A stretch of 7,392 bases of DNA, from positions 1 through 7,392 of the forward strand of contig CALCHY010000192.1 in the NCBI GenBank assembly GCA_937907415.1, in the 5' to 3' direction. Position numbers and translations under genes: made by a program. The DNA comes from an uncultured Trueperaceae bacterium. Lineage in GTDB: Bacteria > Deinococcota > Deinococci > Deinococcales > Trueperaceae. The notes under the pieces were generated by a model, which saw only the letters and a list, made by a program, of their open reading frames with translations, had not been told where the DNA came from and ran no database searches. This document shows, piece by piece, positions 1-6,275 of the stretch. The stretch's first letter is position 1, and each line of letters opens with the position of its first letter.

Positions 1-305
1 GGCCGTAGCCAGCGCTCGCGGATGTTGGTCGCGAGGTCGAAGAGGTCACCTACGTCGTCCGCAGTGCGGTGTGCCGGCATGGGGTAGTGCGTGCGAGCCT
101 GCTGCCGGGTTGGCGCTAGCGGCAGATCGAAATCGCGGAACGGCTTGGCGTCTTGGCCGACAGCTACTCGCCAAGCTTCGGCCTCCGCAGCTGCACCGTT
201 CAGGCGCGCTGCTACGCCTGCGGCGAGTTCAAGCGGGACCTGCAGGCCAGCGGCGGCCCCCAACTTGGTGGCGCTATCCGGGGTGAGGGGAACGCGTTCA
301 GGCAC
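1..305 (-). CDS. Unrecognised protein, N-terminal part only (runs off left edge)
   Basis: An open frame of 101 complete codons begins at GTG 305 and has no stop before the window edge. The GTG overlaps the end of the M14-like gene by 8 bp (GTGCCTGA), so it is probably translationally coupled and last in view of the transporter operon. An in-frame GTG at 314 is an alternative start; neither has a clear Shine-Dalgarno sequence. Codon third positions are GC-rich, as in the neighbours, which supports real coding. The protein begins MPERVPLTPDSATKLGAAAG. Residues 10-50 are Ala-rich and look helical (GLQVP, then GVAARLN), followed by FRDFDLPLAP at 56-65. That layout faintly recalls AtzG/DUF4089-type small proteins that partner amidases, but this is a weak impression from memory. 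Residues 66-101 (with THYPMPAHR and DLFDLATNIRERW) match nothing I know. There is no signal peptide or membrane segment. The function is unassigned; it is not visibly an ABC ATPase, though the Walker A region could lie outside the window. Confidence 0.65.
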   Translation of the reverse strand, partial: MPERVPLTPDSATKLGAAAGLQVPLELAAGVAARLNGAAAEAEAWRVAVGQDAKPFRDFDLPLAPTRQQARTHYPMPAHRTADDVGDLFDLATNIRERWLR

Positions 306-1398
306 GCTGCGCACCGACCGCGTGCAAGTAGGCGAAGATCGCACCGCGCGCCGCCAGCACCTGCTGCTCGACTCGAGACGCTAGTGGCTGCCACCTGCCA
401 GTCTCCGTCGTTACGGTAACGGCGCCAAGTTCCGCGCATAGGTGCGTGAACTGCCAACCTTGGCCCGGGAACTCGTTGAGGCCAGTGAGCACGCCGCCGC
501 CCCGGTCGACGAATTTCGCGGCGTGGTCGGCTCCGATGATGGGGATGAGGTCAACCAGGGCCTCAAGCTCGTGCCCAGCTGCGTAGACGGCGCCGGTGGC
601 CCCGAAGTAGACCTCCGTTGCGCCAGGGCGCAAGTCCGGGTGCGCGAAGATCGAGAACTTGCCGCCCTGACTCTCGTGCATGTCGATCACGAGTTCAGGG
701 CGTAGCTCGCGCACCAAGTCGGCCAGCACGCGGACTTCGGTCGGGGGGTCAGGCAAGGAGAAGAGCCGGTTGAAGTTACCGACCCCGCCCTCGGCCGTCA
801 CCCACGCGGTGAACGCGTGGTCGTAAACGCCGCAACCATCGACATCAGGTAGGTTCTCAGGCAGCACGAGGCGGCGGTTCTGTAAGGTCCTCACCACGCC
901 GGGATCGGCATCTAGCACGCCGTGGAGGTGCTTCCAGATGTCCATCGGTCCGCGGCCACCGGTGACAGGGGGCTTGGAGAGGAACGCGATCTCACCCACC
1001 TGCGCGATCGTGAGGCCGTCCTCTTGATAGAGCACGGTCCCGAGCTCGACCAGTAGTGCGGTCAGGTCGGTGGTCGGGGCGAGCGTGATCTGGCGACCTG
1101 CTGCGAGTGAGAGGTAGCTCGCGTAACCCTCCCAACCTAGCGGGTCGCGAATCGGGAGGATCACTACGCGGCGCTCGACTCTTAGGCTAGCTGCCACCTC
1201 GAGGGCCGCGATGATGCCAGCTGGCTCGGTGGCGTGCGAGCCCGACGTGATGACGATGGGTGGAGCGTCGGCTGGCCCAGGGAGGTCGATGGCGTGAATG
1301 CCACGCCCGAATAGCGTCGTCCCGAGCAGAGTGGTGGGCAAGGCGTGCCGCTCACAGAAGGCTAGTAGGCTGGTTTCGTCGATGACAGAGTGGGGCAA
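298..1398 (-). CDS. M14-like zinc carboxypeptidase / succinylglutamate desuccinylase-aspartoacylase type hydrolase
   Basis: A 366-residue predicted zinc hydrolase that would cleave a peptide or N-acyl amide bond. The M14 metal site is visible in order: H55-x2-E58 in SGSHATEP, then H241 in VIDMHES. E332 in TVTTETG sits where the general base lies in M14 enzymes. NFNR at 208-211 supplies an Asn-Arg pair (N210, R211) in the place of the C-terminal-carboxylate-binding pair of carboxypeptidase A, and DPLGWEGY at 85-92 resembles the family's NPDGY turn. All key residues appear intact, so the enzyme is probably active. There is no signal peptide, so it should act in the cytosol on imported substrate. 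The start is TTG 1398, chosen because GGAGG lies 6 nt upstream. It lies 39 bp after the DppC-like permease and overlaps the next gene by 8 bp, so it belongs to the transporter operon. The natural substrate cannot be read from the sequence; peptidase and N-acyl-amino-acid deacylase are both possible. Confidence 0.85.
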   Translation of the reverse strand: MPHSVIDETSLLAFCERHALPTTLLGTTLFGRGIHAIDLPGPADAPPIVITSGSHATEPAGIIAALEVAASLRVERRVVILPIRDPLGWEGYASYLSLAAGRQITLAPTTDLTALLVELGTVLYQEDGLTIAQVGEIAFLSKPPVTGGRGPMDIWKHLHGVLDADPGVVRTLQNRRLVLPENLPDVDGCGVYDHAFTAWVTAEGGVGNFNRLFSLPDPPTEVRVLADLVRELRPELVIDMHESQGGKFSIFAHPDLRPGATEVYFGATGAVYAAGHELEALVDLIPIIGADHAAKFVDRGGGVLTGLNEFPGQGWQFTHLCAELGAVTVTTETGRWQPLASRVEQQVLAARGAIFAYLHAVGAQRA

Positions 1399-1404
1399 GT
1401 GCTT

Positions 1405-1409
1405 CCTCC
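1405..1409 (-). promoter_or_regulatory. Shine-Dalgarno GGAGG for the M14-like gene
   Basis: GGAGG sits 6 nt upstream of TTG 1398. It decides the start in favour of TTG, because no ATG or GTG is suitably spaced from it. Confidence 0.75.
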
Positions 1410-1437
1410 GTGGCGATGGTTGGCTGATGAGTGGGGT

Positions 1438-2316
1438 TCAGTGGCGCAGGCGCGGGTCGAGTCGGTCGCGCACCCAGTCGCCGATTAGGTTCACGGTGAG
1501 GACGGTTAGCAAGATAGCTACGCCTGGCAGGGCGGTGATCCACCACGCCATGACCATGTAGACGCGCCCCTCTGAGAGGATGCCGCCCCAGGTTGGAGCC
1601 GGTGGAGGCACGCCGAGACCAAGGAAGCTCAGGGCCGCCTCGGCCAGGATGAACTGAACGAACGCGAACGTGGCGAGTACGAGCAGCGTGCTCGTCACGC
1701 CGGGCAGAACGTGCTTCCACAGAATGCGGCGAGTGGAGGTTCCGAGCGCGATGGCCGCCTGAACGTACTCCTGGTCTTTGATCACCAGGACTAGGGACCT
1801 GATGACCCTGGCGAATATCACCCAGCCCGTAACCCCGAGAACGATGATGAGGTTGACGAGCCCCGGCCCCCATACGGCCATGACCACGATGGCGAGGAGG
1901 ATGAACGGGAACGCCTGCTGCACGTCTGCGACGCGCATGAAGACGATGTCTAGCCAACCGCCAAAGTAGCCAGCTAGCACTCCGATGACGAGGCCAAGGA
2001 AGCCCGCGATCATAGTTGCCGTAAGGCCGACGAGAAGTGAGACGCGCCCGCCATAGATGATGCGGCTGAGAAGGTCGCGGCCAAGCGCATCTGTTCCGAG
2101 CGGGTACGCCCAGGAGCCACCAGCGAATGCCGGGGGTAGGAGGGAGCGGTTCAGGAGGTCTTGCGCGAGAGGGTCGTGCGGCGCCACGAAGGGAGCGGCG
2201 ACGGCTGACACGATGATGACGGCGAGCAAGAAGGCAGACACGAGAATCGTGGCTGGCACCTTGCCCTTGCGGCGGCGTCTCGGTTCGGAGGCTACTTGGG
2301 TCGTCACGTCAACCAC
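1438..2316 (-). CDS. Peptide/opine-type ABC transporter permease, DppC family
   Basis: A 292-residue inner-membrane permease subunit of a family 5 (dipeptide/oligopeptide/nickel class) importer. It pairs with the DppB-like subunit to form the channel. An N-terminal cytoplasmic stretch with EPRRRRKGK (11-19) precedes the first membrane helix (about 22-43). The family hallmark LGTDALGRDLLSRI spans 73-86. Further helices lie at about 97-118, 136-174, 208-226 and 258-278. The EAA loop that contacts the ATPase is at about 184-207 (YVQAAIALGTSTRR onward), followed by LSFLGLGVPPPAPTWG at 229-244 and the typical end DWVRDRLDPRLRH. The length is normal for the family. The start is GTG 2316, overlapping the last 8 bp of the upstream permease gene, so translation is probably coupled; a second in-frame GTG at 2307 is less likely. 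Substrate specificity cannot be inferred from this subunit. Confidence 0.93.
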   Translation of the reverse strand: MVDVTTQVASEPRRRRKGKVPATILVSAFLLAVIIVSAVAAPFVAPHDPLAQDLLNRSLLPPAFAGGSWAYPLGTDALGRDLLSRIIYGGRVSLLVGLTATMIAGFLGLVIGVLAGYFGGWLDIVFMRVADVQQAFPFILLAIVVMAVWGPGLVNLIIVLGVTGWVIFARVIRSLVLVIKDQEYVQAAIALGTSTRRILWKHVLPGVTSTLLVLATFAFVQFILAEAALSFLGLGVPPPAPTWGGILSEGRVYMVMAWWITALPGVAILLTVLTVNLIGDWVRDRLDPRLRH

Positions 2317-3226
2317 TCACTCGCGGGTCCAGGAACGAGTAGGACAGGTCGACTATCAGGTTGACGGCTACGACGATCACCGCGATGCATAGTGTCGCGG
2401 CCTGGACTAGCGGGAAGTCTCGCTGGCTGATGGCTTGCACCACTAGGCGTCCGAGGCCGGGCCACGCGAAGATCGTCTCCGTGATGACGGCCCCCCCGAG
2501 GAGCGAGCTGGCGTCTAGTCCGATGAGGGTGACGATCGGGATCGCCGCGTTCCTCAGGCCGTGCTTGAGGACGACGGTCATCTCCCGAAGCCCCTTGGCG
2601 CGCGCAGTGCGCAACGCGTCGCTGTTCAACGCGTCGAGCATGTTCGTGCGCACTAACCTCGCGATCCTGCCCATGGTGAAGGCGGCCAAGGTCACGGCTG
2701 GCAGGATGAGGTGTAGGAGGCTCCCGCTTCCGCCGGTGGGTAGTAGGCGGAGCGTTACCGAGAAGAGCAGGATGAGGAGCAGGCCGAGCCAGAATCCTGG
2801 AACGCTTTGACCAACGAGAGACGTGCCGATGGCGAGTCGATCAAGGAGGCTGTTGCGGTACACGGCGCTTAGGATGCCGAGCGGCACGGCTACTAGCAGG
2901 GCGAGGAACAGGGCGGCGGCGGCCAGCTGGATCGTGAATGGGAAGCGCTCGAGCACCAGTCCCAAAGCTGGTTGGTGTTGCCAGAGGCTCGTGCCGAAGT
3001 CTCCTTGCAGTACGCCGCCGAGGAAAGCGGCGTACTGCATGAAGAAGGGTCGGTCTAGGTTCATGGATTGGCGCAGCGCTTCGATGTCGGCTTGCGTTGC
3101 CGTCGGTCCGACCATGAGCGAGACGGGGTCGCCGCTCAAGTGCGAGAGCGCGAACACCGCGAATGAGACGCCCAGCAGCACGAATGCTGCTTGCGCCAAC
3201 CGTGACGCTAGGAACCGGAGCTTCAT
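2309..3226 (-). CDS. Peptide/opine-type ABC transporter permease, DppB family
   Basis: A 305-residue inner-membrane permease, the DppB-type partner of the following DppC-like subunit. Helix 1 is at about 10-29, followed by the periplasmic segment typical of this subunit: LSGDPVSLMVG (30-40), LDRPFFMQY (57-65) and LQGDFGTSLW (73-82). More helices lie at about 97-121, 143-162, 170-187, 228-250 and 275-295. The EAA loop is at about 205-230 (LRTARAKGLREMTVVLKHGL), followed by the family motif ITETIFAWPGLGRL at 248-261 and the usual C-terminal YSFLDPR. Length and motifs are intact. The ATG at 3226 directly abuts the TAG stop of the binding-protein gene (TAGATG) with no strong ribosome-binding site of its own, which implies translational coupling. 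The 3' end overlaps the DppC-like gene by 8 bp. Confidence 0.94.
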   Translation of the reverse strand: MKLRFLASRLAQAAFVLLGVSFAVFALSHLSGDPVSLMVGPTATQADIEALRQSMNLDRPFFMQYAAFLGGVLQGDFGTSLWQHQPALGLVLERFPFTIQLAAAALFLALLVAVPLGILSAVYRNSLLDRLAIGTSLVGQSVPGFWLGLLLILLFSVTLRLLPTGGSGSLLHLILPAVTLAAFTMGRIARLVRTNMLDALNSDALRTARAKGLREMTVVLKHGLRNAAIPIVTLIGLDASSLLGGAVITETIFAWPGLGRLVVQAISQRDFPLVQAATLCIAVIVVAVNLIVDLSYSFLDPRVSG

Positions 3227-4750
3227 CTACCAGCGAACGTCGTCGTAGATGGAGAGGAGGTCGTCTGAGCGCCGCGTCCAGTCCCAGATGTCCTTGACGC
3301 CGTAGATGGAGGAGTTGTTCCACAGGTAGATCCAGGGGGGATCGTCGTGCGTGAGGTGCGCTACTTGGTGGGCTAACTCGGCCCTGGCGGCGTTGTCGAA
3401 CTCACTACCCATCTGTGCAACGAGGGCGTCGACGGCGGGGTTCGTGTAGTGGTTCCAGTTGAAGGTGCCGGTGCTTGCGACCGCCACGCTGTAGATCTCG
3501 TATGCGTCCACGCCTTGCGTGCCCTGGATGGACAGGGAGTACATGGGCGACTGTGACTTCTCCTGCGTGAGGCGCGTAACGAACTGTCCGTACTCGACTT
3601 CAACGAGCTTGACCTTCACGCCGACGGCGGCGAGGTCAGCGGCCACGGCCTGAGACTCCTCAGCTGTCAGGTAACGGGCGGTGGTCAGGAGTTCGATGCT
3701 GAAGCCATCCGGGTAGCCGGCCTCGGCCAGCAACTCGCGCGCCTTGGCTGGGTCGTACGGGTACGGTTCGATGCTCGCGTCATATCCGAGGTAGTTGGCT
3801 TGCGGGATGGGCTGGCTGATGAGCGTGCCGTAACCGCGCTGCAAGGCCTGAACGATCGCCTGGCGGTTGACGGCGTAATTGAGCGCCTGGCGGACGCGTA
3901 CGTCGCGCAGCGGCTCGCCGCCGGCGACGGGGCTGTCTGGCCACAACCCGATATACACGGCGCGTGGAGACGGGCCTGCTTGAACCTCAACGCCCGGGGT
4001 GCGTTCCAGGAGCGGAACCTGGATGGACGGGATCTCCCAGATGAGGTCGACCTCGCCGTTCTGCAGGGCAGCAACGCGCGAAGACGGCTCGGGGATGGTG
4101 CGCCAGATCACGCGGGCGATCGGTACGTCTCCGCCCCAGTAGGCCGAGTTGGCGGCGAAGACGATGCGGTCGCCGCGCACCCACTCGGAGAGCACGTAGG
4201 GGCCCGTCCCGATCGGTTGAGAAGCGAACTGCTCCTTGCCTACCTGGGTGAGGTAGTCGATCGGCAGGATGAACGCGTTGTCGGTCAGTGCGTTCGGGAG
4301 GAACGGGTCTGGCACGGAGGTGAGGACGTCGACGGTGTAGTCGTCGACAACGACGATCTCGCTGATGTTGCGGTACCGCGATGCCACGACGCTGTCCGGA
4401 GCGCGGTAGATGTCGAGGCTGGCCTTGACGGTTTCGGCGTCTAGGGCCTCGCCGTTCGTGAAGGTCACACCCTGTCTGATGACGAAGCGCCACGTCGTGG
4501 CGTCGACCGCTTCCCAGGAGGTGGCGATGCGCGGAACGATGGTTCCGTCCGCCTCGCGGTGCATGAGGGCATCGAAGATCTGGAGGAACGAGTTGCGTTC
4601 GAAGAGGCCGCCGGTGCCTGGGGGGTAGAACGTGGCCGTCTCGGCGGACATTCCGAGGGTGAACGTGGATTGCGGGGGTGCGCCTTGGGCAACGGCAGCG
4701 CTGAGCGCCAAGGCCAGCGCACAGGTCGTCAGTAATCTAAGCAGTCTCAA
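3227..4750 (-). CDS. ABC transporter substrate-binding protein, family 5 (peptide/opine/nickel class)
   Basis: A 507-residue secreted binding protein that captures the substrate outside the inner membrane and delivers it to the two permeases encoded next. Residues 1-21 form a Sec signal peptide (Arg at 2 and 5, hydrophobic core ALALALS, probable cleavage at AVA-QG). Cys10 is not in a lipobox (preceded by LTT), so this is a free periplasmic-type protein. Family 5 features follow: RIATSWEAVDATTWRF (74-89), RQGVTFTNGEALDAETVKAS (92-111), PIGTGPYVLSEW (179-190), LQNGEVDLIW (229-238), LRDVRVRQALNYAVNRQAI (281-299) and YDPAKARELLAEAGYPDG (332-349). Length is normal. The start is TTG 4750, chosen because GGGAG lies 9 nt upstream and it gives a complete signal peptide. 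The gene is first of the operon, about 100 nt behind a good promoter. The ligand is unknown; this family binds peptides, opines, glutathione, sugars or metal chelates. Confidence 0.93.
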   Translation of the reverse strand: MRLLRLLTTCALALALSAAVAQGAPPQSTFTLGMSAETATFYPPGTGGLFERNSFLQIFDALMHREADGTIVPRIATSWEAVDATTWRFVIRQGVTFTNGEALDAETVKASLDIYRAPDSVVASRYRNISEIVVVDDYTVDVLTSVPDPFLPNALTDNAFILPIDYLTQVGKEQFASQPIGTGPYVLSEWVRGDRIVFAANSAYWGGDVPIARVIWRTIPEPSSRVAALQNGEVDLIWEIPSIQVPLLERTPGVEVQAGPSPRAVYIGLWPDSPVAGGEPLRDVRVRQALNYAVNRQAIVQALQRGYGTLISQPIPQANYLGYDASIEPYPYDPAKARELLAEAGYPDGFSIELLTTARYLTAEESQAVAADLAAVGVKVKLVEVEYGQFVTRLTQEKSQSPMYSLSIQGTQGVDAYEIYSVAVASTGTFNWNHYTNPAVDALVAQMGSEFDNAARAELAHQVAHLTHDDPPWIYLWNNSSIYGVKDIWDWTRRSDDLLSIYDDVRW

Positions 4751-4759
4751 GATCGGGGG

Positions 4760-4764
4760 CTCCC
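4760..4764 (-). promoter_or_regulatory. Shine-Dalgarno GGGAG for the binding-protein gene
   Basis: GGGAG (within TAGGGAG) lies 9 nt upstream of TTG 4750. With the signal peptide starting at that codon, it supports a TTG start. It is followed by a run of five C, the same GGAGCCCCC string found upstream of the dehydrogenase gene. Confidence 0.65.
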
Positions 4765-4859
4765 TACGGTAATGGACGTACTAACGGTTCGAGCGCGACT
4801 CGCATGCTGCGACAGTGGCCTGGTCCTGGGCGGCACCTCCTGTAAGAGTGATGGGTGTG

Positions 4860-4888
4860 ATAGTACACAAAAGACTTTGTTGTGGCAA
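4860..4888 (-). promoter_or_regulatory. Sigma70-like promoter for the transporter operon
   Basis: On the minus strand TTGCCA (4888-4883; 5 of 6 to TTGACA) is separated by exactly 17 bp from TACTAT (4865-4860; 4 of 6 to TATAAT). It lies in the most AT-rich patch of the window, in a non-coding gap and pointing at the binding-protein gene. The expected transcript start near 4853 gives a leader of about 100 nt. The spacer carries a small dyad, ACAAA-N4-TTTGT (4867-4880). A second dyad, GGCAGG-N7-CCTGCC (4891-4909), sits 2 bp upstream of the -35 box. Either could be an operator, but neither is recognised as a known regulator's site. Confidence 0.6.
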
Positions 4889-5068
4889 TGGGCAGGCTGG
4901 CCTCCTGCCTTTACCCAGCTGCCAGCGGCTAGAGGGACAAAGAGAGTCGGCCAGCCATGTTCTAGGACCCGTTCGAGGCCTTGACCCGCTCTTGGCGCTC
5001 GCTTCGCTCCAACGTGGGGAAGCTCAAGCCAGCGTCTTCGAATGCCATCCAGTAGGAGCCGCTTGCGG

Positions 5069-6274
5069 CTACCGGCGAATGATCATCTCCTCAAGCTCCC
5101 GTGGGTACAGCGATAACCTCTCGCACCCGGACTCCGTCACAAGCACGGTGTCCGAGTGCCTGAAACCGGCGTAGCCGGGGACGTACAGCCCGGGTTCGAC
5201 GGAGAGGATCATTCCGACCTGGATGGGTGAGTGGTCGTCGAGGTCGAGGAACGGGTGCTCGTGGCCCTCTAGGCCGAAGCTGTGCCCGGTGTGGTGGCGC
5301 AGCAGGTCACCCATGCCGAGTTCGTTGTGGATGAAGTCGCGGACGTCGCGCTCGACGTCGGCGCAGGTGCGGCCTGGCCTGATCGCCTGGAAGCCGCGGT
5401 CTTGGGCGGCGGCCATGGCGTTGAAGTACTTGATGAACCGCTCGTCTGGCTCGCCGAAGATCATGGTGCGTTCGAGTTCAGACTCATACCCGCCAACGGT
5501 GCCGTACGCGCCCGTCACGATGACGTCGCCCGGCTGCACGCCCGCTTGGCCGTGCAGACCGTGCGGGTTGGCGGTGTTCGTGCCGCGGATGAACATGGCG
5601 TTGGCTGGCATGCCGTCGCGTGCCTTGGGTACGTAGCGCTCGCCGAGGGCGACGAGCATCTCGTCAGTAGCCTCGAGGCTGGCGGCGCGCGAGACCGCCA
5701 CTTCGCTCACTCCGCGCTCGATCTTGTCGTGCATGATGCGGTGCGCGCGGTCGCCCCAGCGGCAGGCTTCCCTGATGAGGGCGATCTCCGTCTCGCTCTT
5801 GACGATGCGCAGGTCGTCGATCAGTTCGAGGCGCAGTGCAATGGGCGCGCCAACCACGTCGCTTAGTGCTGGCCCGCGGTAACCCCAGCGGTTCTCGTAA
5901 CCGTCGTGGTCGGCGGCCAAGCGCGCGCCGCCTAGGCCGGCGTCTGTCAGCAGGTCGTTGAGGTGCAGCATGGGGTGCTTGCCGGAACCGCCGCCTGGGT
6001 ACTCGGGGTAGGTGCGCACGTGCTCCATGTGCGGGCATTGTTGCTGCAGGTGGTTGATCTCGAGGTGCGGGATGAGCATGGCCGGTTCGCCAGCGGCTGG
6101 CACGACGAGGACGACGGGTCGTTCGGTTGCGGCGAAGTGAAAGCCGGTCAGGTAACTGATCCTCACCGGGCCGAACACGCACATGGCGGCCAGGCCGGAC
6201 GCTTCCAACGACTCCTGTAGTGCAGTCACGCGCTGCTTGTGTTCGCTAGCTGGGATCTCTAGGCGGGCTTGCAC
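5069..6274 (-). CDS. M24-fold hydrolase of the creatinase/Xaa-Pro peptidase superfamily with degenerate metal site
   Basis: A 401-residue cytosolic protein of the pita-bread family (creatinase-type N-terminal domain about 1-160, catalytic domain about 165-395). The start is GTG 6274, one base after the dehydrogenase stop (TAAGGTG). A longer reading upstream exists in the same frame but overlaps the dehydrogenase and is low-complexity, so I reject it. Alignment by eye to E. coli PepP, from memory, shows that canonical ligand Asp1 is G255, Asp2 is E266, His is kept as H331, Glu is kept as E360, and the last Glu is S374 (FRHSDT). Three of five metal ligands are therefore changed. Like creatinase it has a His (H238, in TNTANPHG) at the position of creatinase His232, LERT at 267-270 and a C-terminal MIIRR. 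A metal-independent C-N hydrolase is more likely than an aminopeptidase; the substrate is unknown. It is probably coupled to the dehydrogenase upstream and has no good ribosome-binding site of its own. Confidence 0.88.
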   Translation of the reverse strand: MQARLEIPASEHKQRVTALQESLEASGLAAMCVFGPVRISYLTGFHFAATERPVVLVVPAAGEPAMLIPHLEINHLQQQCPHMEHVRTYPEYPGGGSGKHPMLHLNDLLTDAGLGGARLAADHDGYENRWGYRGPALSDVVGAPIALRLELIDDLRIVKSETEIALIREACRWGDRAHRIMHDKIERGVSEVAVSRAASLEATDEMLVALGERYVPKARDGMPANAMFIRGTNTANPHGLHGQAGVQPGDVIVTGAYGTVGGYESELERTMIFGEPDERFIKYFNAMAAAQDRGFQAIRPGRTCADVERDVRDFIHNELGMGDLLRHHTGHSFGLEGHEHPFLDLDDHSPIQVGMILSVEPGLYVPGYAGFRHSDTVLVTESGCERLSLYPRELEEMIIRR

Positions 6275-6275
6275 C

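Larger units (their letters stand above)
4751..5068. other. 318-bp intergenic region between the M24 gene and the transporter operon
   Basis: I find no convincing gene here on either strand. From right to left it holds the following. A perfect palindrome AGCCGCAAGCGGCT (5070-5057, minus-strand reading) overlaps the M24 stop codon; it could fold as a short hairpin but has no T-tract after it. A GC-rich stretch around 4991-5015 contains GGAGCGAAGCGAGCGCC. The promoter and two dyads lie at 4860-4909. A leader of about 100 nt follows, with an imperfect hairpin at about 4843-4812 (ACAG paired to CTGT, with TG-CC inside paired to GG-CA around a bulge). No riboswitch class was recognised in the leader. 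Confidence 0.6.

Noticed and set aside
3800..4444. Plus-strand open frame of 214 codons antisense to the binding-protein gene
   Set aside because: It is a shadow of a clearly real family 5 binding protein, with Asp/Arg/Val-rich sequence and no recognisable domain.
4764..4805. Leader peptide of 13 residues from ATG 4805, ending at the Shine-Dalgarno of the binding-protein gene
   Set aside because: There is no Shine-Dalgarno at a usable distance, and the peptide (MRVALEPLVRPLP) shows no attenuation-type repeat codons.
4747..4836. Leader frame of 30 codons (GTG 4836 to TGA overlapping the TTG start of the binding protein)
   Set aside because: The AGGAG directly touches the GTG, leaving no spacing for ribosome binding, and the peptide has no regulatory codon run. 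The overlap with the start codon is probably chance.
4891..4912. Hairpin GGCAGG-N7-CCTGCC followed by TTT as a plus-strand terminator
   Set aside because: No plus-strand gene ends here and the T-run is only three bases. It is better viewed as a possible operator dyad beside the promoter.
4895..4956. Inverted repeat GGCTGGCC / GGCCAGCC with a 46-bp gap
   Set aside because: The 8-bp arms are made of GGCC-rich sequence expected by chance in a GC-rich genome, do not extend, and show no target-site duplication or mobile-element gene.
4815..5174. Plus-strand open frame of 119 codons in the intergenic gap
   Set aside because: It runs about 100 bp into the end of the M24 gene, crosses the promoter, lacks a ribosome-binding site and has no family resemblance. 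The same applies to the frame at 4772-4984.
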